A stretch of 6,606 nucleotides of DNA from an uncultured Fidelibacterota bacterium (lineage in GTDB: Bacteria > Fidelibacterota > Marinisomatia > SCGC-AAA003-L08 > D37C17), in NCBI GenBank assembly GCA_913049525.1, contig CAJWYZ010000081.1, forward strand, positions 1 through 6,606, given 5' to 3'. The notes below the pieces were generated by a model. The model ran no database searches. It was not told the DNA's origin and was given only the letters and a program-made list of their open reading frames with translations. Position numbers and translations under genes: made by a program. Within the stretch, counting starts at the first letter, position 1. Each line of letters starts with the position of its first letter. This document shows, in pieces, positions 1 through 6,256 of the stretch.

Positions 1-394
1 TTTCTAGTACAACTGTACCAAATACAAAACTTTTAGAAAGATTATTTTCTTTCCCTATAATATAAGTTCTTAATATTTCTCCTAAACGTAATGGCAGTAC
101 GTTATTCCCAAAATATCCTATTAGTTCTGCTCTGTATAGTGATGAAACCGAAGGAGGGGCTGATTCTTTGAATAGCCATTTCCAACGTAACCCTCTCACC
201 CAAACGGAACCCCATAAAAATATTGTTGCTAATATTAGATATACTAAATCGATTTGCTGAATAGATCGTTTAAAATCAATAAAATTAAAATCTTTAAATG
301 CCCAATAAATACCAGCTAAACTGATAAAAACTCCTGTAATCACTTTCGGACTACCCGCCAGACCTACCATATTTATTTTGTGCTTTTTACTCAT
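1..394 (-). CDS. Flippase-like integral membrane protein, LPG_synthase_TM family (partial, C-terminus cut by window edge)
   Basis: Reading the minus strand from the ATG at 394 gives 131 codons with no stop before the window edge, so only the N-terminal part is visible. It starts with a basic cytoplasmic stretch (MSKKHKIN), then a membrane segment at about residues 16-33 and another at 48-66. Next comes the motif GYFGNNVLPLRLGE at 93-106, continuing into ILRTY and, near the edge, FGTVVLE. A G-x-x-x-NNVLP-x-R-x-GE signature after two membrane helices is typical of the lysylphosphatidylglycerol synthase transmembrane family (UPF0104/AglD-like). Stand-alone members usually have about 300-350 residues and 6-8 helices; they are thought to move lipids or lipid-linked sugars, but most have no assigned substrate. 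The ATG overlaps the lolA stop by 4 bases (ATGA), so translation is probably coupled. There is no clear Shine-Dalgarno site. Family assignment is firm; substrate is unknown. Confidence 0.85.
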   Translation of the reverse strand, partial: MSKKHKINMVGLAGSPKVITGVFISLAGIYWAFKDFNFIDFKRSIQQIDLVYLILATIFLWGSVWVRGLRWKWLFKESAPPSVSSLYRAELIGYFGNNVLPLRLGEILRTYIIGKENNLSKSFVFGTVVLE

Positions 395-960
395 CTCAAA
401 TCAAAACTGCTGGAACTTTCATTTCCAATTTCTAAATTAAGATTCTTTTCTATTACTAAGGTAATATGAGAAAGTTCTGATCTCATTTCACTTTGAATTA
501 TAACAATTGATTCTAGATTGTTGGTATTAGGGTTAAAATAAGCTCGGACATCATTCCCTTTACCAAGCAACTTAATTTGATAGCCTCCATCTTTTTTCTG
601 CTTAACAGGCAATGCTTTTATTTTTTTAATTTTTACCCATGAAAACAAGGATTTTTCCAATTGCTTATCTGGCTCTTGAATGAATATCTGATCTGTTCTT
701 GAATCATAGCTTTTCCAAACCTTGCCATCAGATACAACTGTACGTGGACCTATTTCAAATCGAAATTTATTTTTCTTACCAACAGTAATTTTTCCTGGAA
801 TTAAAGTATCATTTTGACCTGGATAATATTGAGTCTCAATTTTTAATTGAAAGGATACTGATTTTATATCTTCATTGAGTATATCTTTATGCTCATCTAT
901 CCAACCATCAATTGGATTTGAGGCAAAACACAATGTGAGAAAGAAAATATACTTACCCAC
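391..960 (-). CDS. lolA: Outer-membrane lipoprotein carrier protein LolA-like, periplasmic
   Basis: This 189-residue protein should be the periplasmic chaperone that takes lipoproteins released by the LolCDE transporter and passes them to the outer membrane. The start is a GTG at 960; an in-frame TAG lies only five codons upstream and no other good start is near. The N-terminus is a short signal peptide: MGK, a hydrophobic run YIFFLTLCFA, and probable cleavage after Ala13. The mature part has the LolA half-barrel pattern: an amphipathic helix (about 20-32), alternating beta strands, and the diagnostic stretch around residues 66-86 with FRFEIGP and VVSDGKVWKSYD. The C-terminus ends in FDLR. 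The length matches LolA (about 180-210). The start overlaps the ftsK stop by 8 bases, and ftsK followed by lolA is also the order in Escherichia coli, which supports the call. Sequence divergence within the family is high, so a related LolA-like periplasmic protein cannot be excluded. Confidence 0.85.
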   Translation of the reverse strand: MGKYIFFLTLCFASNPIDGWIDEHKDILNEDIKSVSFQLKIETQYYPGQNDTLIPGKITVGKKNKFRFEIGPRTVVSDGKVWKSYDSRTDQIFIQEPDKQLEKSLFSWVKIKKIKALPVKQKKDGGYQIKLLGKGNDVRAYFNPNTNNLESIVIIQSEMRSELSHITLVIEKNLNLEIGNESSSSFDLR

Positions 961-3238
961 TAAAAATGGTATCTAAGTACGATTCATCCACTAAAACTTC
1001 ACGTGCTTTACTGCCACTATAACCACTAATTATGCCTAAAGATTCTAATTCGTCCACCAGCCTGCCTGCACGACTATATCCAATTCGGAATTTTCGCTGT
1101 AATAGCGAAACAGACGCTTGTTGGTTTTGGATTACAAGGACAGCTGCATCCTTAAGAAGTTCATCCTGACCTTCTTCTAACACAAATTCTCCATCTGATT
1201 TTTCTTTTCTAGTTTCCGGAAGTAAAATTTCTTCCGGCTTGGGTTGATTTGATACATGTTCCATTATGGCTTCAATTTCATCCAAAGTTATATAAGCATT
1301 ATGCAATCGAATTGGGGATGCAGTACCTGGTAATAGAAATAACAGATCTCCATTCCCAAGCAATTTTTCTGCACCCATCTGGTCAATAATTGTTCTTGAA
1401 TCAATTTTTGAGGAAACCTGAAAGGCTATTCTTGCGGGAAAATTGGATTTGATTACCCCTGTAATTACATCCACAGAAGGTCTTTGTGTAGCAACAATTA
1501 AATGAATTCCCACAGCTCTAGCTTTCTGAGCCAATCGAGTGATAGGTTCTTCAATTGCACGACCCGAAGTTAGCATTAAATCTGCCAATTCATCTATCAC
1601 AACAACTAAATAGGGCACCGTTTCCAAATCTGGGTTCTCTTTTTTTCTATCATGATATTCGCCTATATTGCGAACACGTGCATCAGCAAATACCTGAAAT
1701 CTTCTTTCCATTTCTACAATGGCTGAGTCTAATATTCCAACCGCATTTTCAGGAGTTGTCATCACATATTCATCCAAATTTGGGGCTGTAATGAGATGAT
1801 ACCCCACCAATGTTTTATAGGTTGCTAATTCCAATTTTTTTGGGTCAATCAAAATAAATTTTACTTCATCAGGTTTTGCCTTGTATAATATTGAAATTAT
1901 CATTGTATTTATACAGACCGACTTACCTGCACCAGTAGCACCAGCAACTAGAATATGAGGCATTTTCCCCAAATCAAAAATATATGCATCTCCCGTGGTG
2001 GTCTTGCCCAAACTAATACTTAATTTTGATTCAGCCTGAATAAATTGCTCAGAATTGATGATATTTTTTAAGAAAACGGTTGAAGGATTATCATTAGGGA
2101 GTTCAATACCAACTGATTTCGAACCTGGGATAGGTGCAATTATTCGTACCCTTTGGGCTTTCATTACCCGCGCCAGATCATCGGATAGGTTTGTAAATTT
2201 ATTAACTCGAACGCCTTCTGCTGGCTCTATTTCAAAAAGTGTAATCACTGGCCCTGGTGATATACGTACAACTCTACCAGTTACTCCAAAAGTATCCAGA
2301 GCATGAGACAGTGAATTTGCTTTTCCCTTTAGCTCCTCTTCTGAATAGGGGTTCCGAATTTCTACTGGATCATGAAGGTAATCTAAAGTAGGCATTTTAT
2401 ATTGGCGATATTTTGCTCTACGCTCCTTCTCAGCATCCAAATCCCCTTCTTCAATTTCTTTCTCATCTTCGATTGCAATATTTTCTTCATATGAATCCTC
2501 TAAATCATTTTCAGTGGTTTCATCTTCTTCAGTTTTTGGTTCCAAATCTAATTCACTGACAGCTTGCTCCTCCATTGGTTCCTCAACTTCTTCAGAGGAA
2601 ACTTCAATTTCTTCAGATTCAGGCGTATCACCACTGGGTGAAAGTTCCATTTCATTTTTCTGGATAATCACTTTTCCCAATGCTCTTCTTTCCTGCCATT
2701 CAGTCCATTTATCATTTATTTTCTGATAAATATTCTTGATTGCAGAATAAATAGAAAAATGAAACAATCCGCTAATTAATAGAATGAATACTACAATTTG
2801 AATTATACCAGATGCGTATATACCAAAAATATCAATGAGAAAATTCCATAAATTATATCCTATAAAACCTGGATATTCGGCTTCCCACATTCCCCCACGA
2901 TATTGACCAACCCAGGCAATAAATAAGGACAACCAAATTCCAATTCCTGCTAAAAATCCAGAATAGTGTATAGTTTGTTCCCAATCTCTTTTTGTGAATA
3001 GTGTAAATCCAGCAAGACCCATAATAATGGGAAGGAAAAAAGTCCCCCAACCAAAAGAAAACTTCATTAAATAATAAGAAGTATAAATACCAAAAAGCCC
3101 CATGATATTCGTCTGGGCAACTTCAGGTGTTAATCCGGATGGTGTCTCATATGGATTATAGGTTGCAAAGCTTAAGAAAACGCAAAGTGCTAAAACACAT
3201 AGAAGGATTCCTATAACTTCTTGCCGACGATAATTCAT
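953..3238 (-). CDS. ftsK: DNA translocase FtsK/SpoIIIE
   Basis: This 761-residue septum-located DNA pump clears chromosome termini at division and normally activates XerCD dimer resolution. The N-terminal membrane domain (about 1-165) has hydrophobic segments near 8-25, 45-60, 66-82, 93-112 and 140-160. A short linker (about 195-275) is very rich in Glu and Asp. The motor follows: an alpha/beta region starting near 283, Walker A GATGAGKS at 433-440, IDPKK at 464-468, Walker B LVVVIDE at 544-550, and the conserved ATQRPSVDVITG near 583-594. The C-terminal winged-helix gamma domain (about 692-750) contains LLQRKFRIGYSRAGRLVDELE, the family's usual KOPS-reading and XerD-contacting module. The length is near that of SpoIIIE and well below E. 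coli FtsK (about 1,300), the difference being the linker. ATG at 3238 is followed by RRQEVIGI, a normal FtsK start. It lies 18 bases after gcvT with no visible Shine-Dalgarno site. All parts are intact. Confidence 0.98.
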   Translation of the reverse strand: MNYRRQEVIGILLCVLALCVFLSFATYNPYETPSGLTPEVAQTNIMGLFGIYTSYYLMKFSFGWGTFFLPIIMGLAGFTLFTKRDWEQTIHYSGFLAGIGIWLSLFIAWVGQYRGGMWEAEYPGFIGYNLWNFLIDIFGIYASGIIQIVVFILLISGLFHFSIYSAIKNIYQKINDKWTEWQERRALGKVIIQKNEMELSPSGDTPESEEIEVSSEEVEEPMEEQAVSELDLEPKTEEDETTENDLEDSYEENIAIEDEKEIEEGDLDAEKERRAKYRQYKMPTLDYLHDPVEIRNPYSEEELKGKANSLSHALDTFGVTGRVVRISPGPVITLFEIEPAEGVRVNKFTNLSDDLARVMKAQRVRIIAPIPGSKSVGIELPNDNPSTVFLKNIINSEQFIQAESKLSISLGKTTTGDAYIFDLGKMPHILVAGATGAGKSVCINTMIISILYKAKPDEVKFILIDPKKLELATYKTLVGYHLITAPNLDEYVMTTPENAVGILDSAIVEMERRFQVFADARVRNIGEYHDRKKENPDLETVPYLVVVIDELADLMLTSGRAIEEPITRLAQKARAVGIHLIVATQRPSVDVITGVIKSNFPARIAFQVSSKIDSRTIIDQMGAEKLLGNGDLLFLLPGTASPIRLHNAYITLDEIEAIMEHVSNQPKPEEILLPETRKEKSDGEFVLEEGQDELLKDAAVLVIQNQQASVSLLQRKFRIGYSRAGRLVDELESLGIISGYSGSKAREVLVDESYLDTIFSG

Positions 3239-3256
3239 ACTATAGGGTGATATAGT

Positions 3257-4363
3257 TTAACAATGAAGGGAAGTTTCATTAATAAACGGGGGTTTGATAA
3301 TCTTGGCAGACACAAATTTATTCCGAATCTGAAGTGATATATTTTGACCTATTTTATGAAAGGGTATATCAACATAAGCCAAACCAATACCAGTTTTTAA
3401 TTGTGGTGACTGGGTGCCACTGGTAACAACTCCAACTTTTTTGGAATCTACAAAAACTTCATAGCCTTGACGGGGTATTCCCCGTTCTTTCATAACAAAA
3501 GAAATTAATTGTCGGCCAGGTCTATTCTTTTTTATTTCTAATAAAGCATCTTTTCCTATAAAATCACCTTTAGATAATGCCGTTATCCAACTTAAGCCAG
3601 CTTCAATTGGATTTGTAGTATTATCAATATCATTTCCATAGAGACAATATTTCATTTCCATTCGTAAAATATCACGTGCTGCCAGCCCTGCCGGTTTAAC
3701 ACCAGCATTAATTAATTCAGCCCAAATATAAATCAATGAATTCGCATCCCCATAAATTTCGAATCCCAACTCTCCAGTATACCCCGTTCGGCTTACCATT
3801 ACAGGATATCCACACACCAAAGCATCTTCAAAAGAATAAAAGGGCATCTTCAAATTTGCATGTGTATATGTAGATAATACATCACGGGATTGGGGACCTT
3901 GGAGAGCAATTAATGAATAATATTCGGAAACATTTTTTAGTATCACATTTTCTGTTTTGTGTTCATTCAGCCAATCAAAATTTTTCTGAATATTTGACGC
4001 ATTCACAACCATGAAATATCCATCTAATTTTCGATATAAAATTAAATCATCAATTATTCCGCTGTCGGGGTAACACATAGCAGAATATTGAGCCTCACCA
4101 ACTTGAAGTTTCTCCACATCATTGATAGTCATTTTCTGTAAAAATTCTTTTGCGCCCCTACCACTAATGGTAAACTCACCCATGTGGGAAACATCAAAAA
4201 TGCCAACTTCATTACGAATAGCAAAATATTCTGATTGTATTCCATCTGGATAAGAAACTGGCATTTTATATCCAGCAAAAGGAACTAATTTAGCACCTGA
4301 TTGGACATGGAAATTGTAAAGAGCCGTTTCCTTAATTGGTATATCTAATATTTCTTCAGTCAT
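3257..4363 (-). CDS. gcvT: Aminomethyltransferase, glycine cleavage system T protein
   Basis: GcvT takes the aminomethyl group carried on lipoylated GcvH and transfers its carbon to tetrahydrofolate, releasing ammonia and giving 5,10-methylene-tetrahydrofolate. The 368-residue length is typical. Visible family motifs are LYNFHVQSGAKLVPFAGY (15-32), the VGIFDVSHMGEF region (53-64), YPDSGIIDDLILY (98-110) whose Asp pair includes the conserved catalytic Asp, RTGYTGELGFEIY (192-204), and GLAARDILRMEM (226-237) followed by a C-terminal beta domain (about 285-360) with GIPRQGY and VTSGTQSP. The YgfZ signature K-G-C-Y-x-G-Q-E is absent, so this is the T protein and not the related iron-sulfur factor. 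The ATG overlaps the ruvA stop (ATGA). gcvH and gcvP are not in the window, so the rest of the system must be elsewhere. The placement between ruvA and ftsK suggests operon sharing, not a DNA-related role. Confidence 0.96.
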   Translation of the reverse strand: MTEEILDIPIKETALYNFHVQSGAKLVPFAGYKMPVSYPDGIQSEYFAIRNEVGIFDVSHMGEFTISGRGAKEFLQKMTINDVEKLQVGEAQYSAMCYPDSGIIDDLILYRKLDGYFMVVNASNIQKNFDWLNEHKTENVILKNVSEYYSLIALQGPQSRDVLSTYTHANLKMPFYSFEDALVCGYPVMVSRTGYTGELGFEIYGDANSLIYIWAELINAGVKPAGLAARDILRMEMKYCLYGNDIDNTTNPIEAGLSWITALSKGDFIGKDALLEIKKNRPGRQLISFVMKERGIPRQGYEVFVDSKKVGVVTSGTQSPQLKTGIGLAYVDIPFHKIGQNISLQIRNKFVSAKIIKPPFINETSLHC

Positions 4364-4950
4364 CGTAATTCTGCTAAAGCCTCTTTTATCAATTCTTCCG
4401 CATTTAACTTTTCACTTTGGTTTGAAGCTTTTGAAATCGCATTTTTAATATCCTTCATTTGGAATCCCAATGCTAGAAGTGCATCATAGGCATCACTGAC
4501 TTGTGGAGTAACATCTAATTCCTCTTTCGGCAATTCATCCTTGGAAAGTTTGACAAATTTATCTTTCAATTCCACGATAATCCTTCTCGCGGTTTTAGGG
4601 CCTATCCCCGGCAAGGCAGTTAACATACCAACTTCACTTGCAATCAATCGTCTTTTAAATTCGTCCGGAGAAACTGCAGATAGCAGAACAATAGCAGTTT
4701 TGGGGCCAATGCCGGAGACACCAATAAGCATCATGAATAGTTCCCTCTCTGTTACTTCGCTAAAAGCAAACAGTTGTTGATTATTTTCCGTTACATGAAA
4801 ATAGGTGAGAAGGGATACCTCTTCCCCTGGTTTAGGAAGATTATCATAGGTATTATTTGAGATAAAGCAGACATATCCCAGGCCACCAGTTTCAATAATA
4901 ATTTCTTCTGGCATTTTTCGGGTAAGTTTCCCCCTAATACTTACAATCAT
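4360..4950 (-). CDS. ruvA: Holliday junction DNA helicase subunit RuvA
   Basis: RuvA binds four-way junctions as a tetramer or octamer, loads the RuvB motor for branch migration and forms the resolvasome with RuvC. The 196-residue product has the three normal domains: an OB-fold (1-62, starting MIVSIRGKLT), a tandem helix-hairpin-helix domain (about 65-135) with GVSGIGPKTA at 77-86 and LPGIGPKTARRI at 113-124, and a C-terminal three-helix RuvB-binding domain (about 150-196) containing ALLALGF. The acidic pin corresponding to E. coli Glu55-Asp56 reads Glu55-Asn56 here, so one negative charge is lost. The start ATG lies inside the ruvC stop (ATGA). ruvB, the usual neighbour, is not downstream; gcvT occupies that position. 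Confidence 0.97.
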   Translation of the reverse strand: MIVSIRGKLTRKMPEEIIIETGGLGYVCFISNNTYDNLPKPGEEVSLLTYFHVTENNQQLFAFSEVTERELFMMLIGVSGIGPKTAIVLLSAVSPDEFKRRLIASEVGMLTALPGIGPKTARRIIVELKDKFVKLSKDELPKEELDVTPQVSDAYDALLALGFQMKDIKNAISKASNQSEKLNAEELIKEALAELR

Positions 4951-5429
4951 AAATCTGCCATCCTGAATTGATGATCATGACAGAGTGCGATTGCTAATGC
5001 ATCAGCGGCATCAATGGGCTCGGGATTATGATCCATTTTCAATTTTGCTTTTACCATAAATTGCACCTGCGTTTTATGTGCATTTCCATTGCCAGTTATG
5101 GATTGTTTTACCTTCCGTGCAGAATATTCATATATTGGAATATTTTTTGAGGCCGCTGCTACCATTGATGCCCCTCTTGCCTGCCCCAAACGCATTGCAG
5201 ATTTTACATTTTTACCATAAAATACTTCTTCAATTGCAAATATTTGGGGATTATAATTCGAAATTATTTCACACACATCATTGAAAATTGTAAGGAGCCT
5301 TTTCGCAAGGGTATCTTTAATTTTCGGTTTGATAATCCCATAATCTATCAATGTGGTTTGATTATTACTTACATTTATAATTCCAAATCCTGTTTGCACA
5401 AGTCCCGGATCTATTCCAATTATTTTCAA
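4947..5429 (-). CDS. ruvC: Crossover junction endodeoxyribonuclease RuvC
   Basis: RuvC is the dimeric, magnesium-dependent resolvase that cuts Holliday junctions symmetrically. The 160-residue product has the RNase H-like fold and all four acidic catalytic residues expected from E. coli: Asp7 in IGIDPGL, Glu67 in AIEEVF, and Asp140 and Asp143 in PIDAADALAIA. The conserved KNVKSAMRLGQARG block (74-87) and the aromatic Phe70 that probes the junction are also present. The C-terminus is slightly short compared with the 173 residues of the E. coli protein. Translation must begin at a TTG (5427-5429): it is the first codon after the yebC stop in the same frame, and the next residues already belong to the conserved core, so no later start would keep Asp7. 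There is only a weak AGG upstream, so reinitiation by ribosomes finishing yebC is likely. The stop overlaps the ruvA start. Confidence 0.96.
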   Translation of the reverse strand: MKIIGIDPGLVQTGFGIINVSNNQTTLIDYGIIKPKIKDTLAKRLLTIFNDVCEIISNYNPQIFAIEEVFYGKNVKSAMRLGQARGASMVAAASKNIPIYEYSARKVKQSITGNGNAHKTQVQFMVKAKLKMDHNPEPIDAADALAIALCHDHQFRMADL

Positions 5430-5432
5430 TTA
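5427..5432 (-). promoter_or_regulatory. yebC stop / ruvC start junction (TAA-TTG), zero spacing and same frame
   Basis: On the minus strand the bases read CTG CTG TAA TTG AAA ATA. The TAA ends YebC and the following TTG begins RuvC in the same reading frame. With no spacer and no strong Shine-Dalgarno site, this site probably works by termination-reinitiation, tying RuvC output to YebC translation. The coupling is inferred from the arrangement. Confidence 0.7.
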
Positions 5433-6173
5433 CAGCAGTGAACCTAGCTCAGATTCATCCAAATCAAAATTTGAATATACTTTTTGAATATCTTCGTTTT
5501 CTTCAAGTTTTTCTAGAAGCTGCAACAATTGTTTGGCATCTGCTCCACTTACATTAACAGAATTTATGGGAGACAGTCCAACTTCTCCTTCTATTTCATA
5601 ACCTTCTTTTTCTAATCCATCACTTACATCTCCAAACAATTCTGGTGATGTTGTAATTTCAATAACATCATTATCAGATCCAAAATCATCTGCTCCGAGC
5701 TCTAGCGATTTTTCCAAAACAACATCTTCATCCACACTCCTTTTGTTAAGGGTAATGGTTCCTTTCTTTTCAAACATCCAATTTACACAACCAGACTCTC
5801 CTAAATTTCCTCCATTTTTAGACATGATATGACGAATATCCGGAACGGTTCTATTTTTATTATCCGTCATCACTTCCATCATGATGGCTACACCTCCCGG
5901 GCCATATCCTTCATAGATATAATTTTCATATTTCATTCCCGGTAAATTTCCAATTCCCTTATTTATAGCCCGCTCAATATTGGCTGAAGGCATATTCACA
6001 GCCTTCGCTTTTTTTATTGCAAGCCTTAATGCAGGGTTCATTTCATGATCACCTCCACCTTCTCGAGCAGCTAAAGTGATATCTTTGGAAACTTGTGTAA
6101 ATGCCGCTCCACGCCTGGCATCTGCAGCACCTTTCTTACGCTTAATAGTTGACCACTTACTATGTCCTGACAT
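5430..6173 (-). CDS. yebC: YebC/TACO1-family translation-associated factor (long annotated as a transcriptional regulator)
   Basis: The 247-residue product is a textbook YebC/PmpR/TACO1 protein. It begins MSGHSKWSTIKRKKGAADA (1-19), the invariant family start. It continues with REGGGDHEMNPALRLAI (37-53), YEGYGPGGVAIMMEV (87-101), TDNKNRTVPDIRH (103-115), and GGNLGESGCVNWMFEKKG (121-138). The three-domain length is normal. Many members were annotated as DNA-binding regulators. Mitochondrial TACO1 and recent bacterial work point instead to a ribosome-associated role in easing stalls at proline-rich stretches, so the regulator label should be treated with care. The ATG at 6173 has the window's best purine-rich ribosome binding site 5 bases upstream. 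yebC next to ruvC and ruvA is a common bacterial arrangement. It is the first complete gene of the tight cluster. Confidence 0.97.
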   Translation of the reverse strand: MSGHSKWSTIKRKKGAADARRGAAFTQVSKDITLAAREGGGDHEMNPALRLAIKKAKAVNMPSANIERAINKGIGNLPGMKYENYIYEGYGPGGVAIMMEVMTDNKNRTVPDIRHIMSKNGGNLGESGCVNWMFEKKGTITLNKRSVDEDVVLEKSLELGADDFGSDNDVIEITTSPELFGDVSDGLEKEGYEIEGEVGLSPINSVNVSGADAKQLLQLLEKLEENEDIQKVYSNFDLDESELGSLL

Positions 6174-6178
6174 AATTT

Positions 6179-6185
6179 CTCTTCT
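6179..6185 (-). promoter_or_regulatory. Ribosome binding site of yebC
   Basis: The minus-strand sequence AGAAGAG sits 5 bases before the yebC ATG. It is a reasonable though not perfect Shine-Dalgarno match. It stands out because the other internal starts of the cluster lack comparable sites and appear to rely on overlap with the preceding gene. Confidence 0.5.
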
Positions 6186-6207
6186 ATTTATTTAATATGA
6201 GTTTATA

Positions 6208-6234
6208 CCCTAAATTTAGCAATTTAATTCAGGG
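6208..6234 (-). other. Hairpin in the 83-base gap upstream of yebC
   Basis: The minus strand reads CCCTGAATT, a 9-base loop, then AATTTAGGG: a 9-pair stem with one G-U wobble. No run of T follows, so it is not a normal intrinsic terminator; it could modulate readthrough, stabilise the yebC message, or be a chance inverted repeat in AT-rich DNA. The rest of the gap (6174-6256) is very AT-rich. It contains TATAAA and CATATT elements resembling a -10 box but no matching -35 box at proper spacing, so I do not call a promoter. Confidence 0.35.
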
Positions 6235-6256
6235 ATTTCTATATTAGAATTTAATA

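Noticed and set aside
921..960. Possible lipoprotein signal (LTLC) at the LolA N-terminus
   Set aside because: The residue before Cys11 is Leu, where a lipobox needs Gly, Ala or Ser, and LolA is normally a soluble periplasmic protein.
1555..2306. Two plus-strand open frames (1555-1791 and 2055-2306) opposite the FtsK motor
   Set aside because: They lie opposite the most conserved part of ftsK, show no family motifs, and no promoter or ribosome binding site is visible.
2514..2726. Serine-rich open frame on the plus strand
   Set aside because: It is the antisense of the acidic FtsK linker: Glu and Asp codons read backwards give Ser, Phe and Ile. It has no recognisable domain and lies wholly inside ftsK.
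2853..3050. Minus-strand frame of 65 codons overlapping the ftsK membrane domain
   Set aside because: It is an alternative frame of ftsK; its composition reflects the hydrophobic codons of the real frame and it shows no independent signals.
3257..4363. YgfZ (folate-dependent iron-sulfur factor) as an alternative to GcvT
   Set aside because: The K-G-C-Y-x-G-Q-E signature of YgfZ is absent, while GcvT-specific blocks and full GcvT length are present.
4541..5441. Plus-strand open frames opposite ruvA and ruvC
   Set aside because: They are reverse-strand shadows of strongly conserved genes with no protein-like features of their own.
6174..6256. Promoter for yebC
   Set aside because: TATAAA and CATATT resemble a -10 box, but the best -35 candidate (TTGCTA) matches only 4 of 6 positions and pairs only with the weak CATATT, so the signal is no better than expected in AT-rich DNA.
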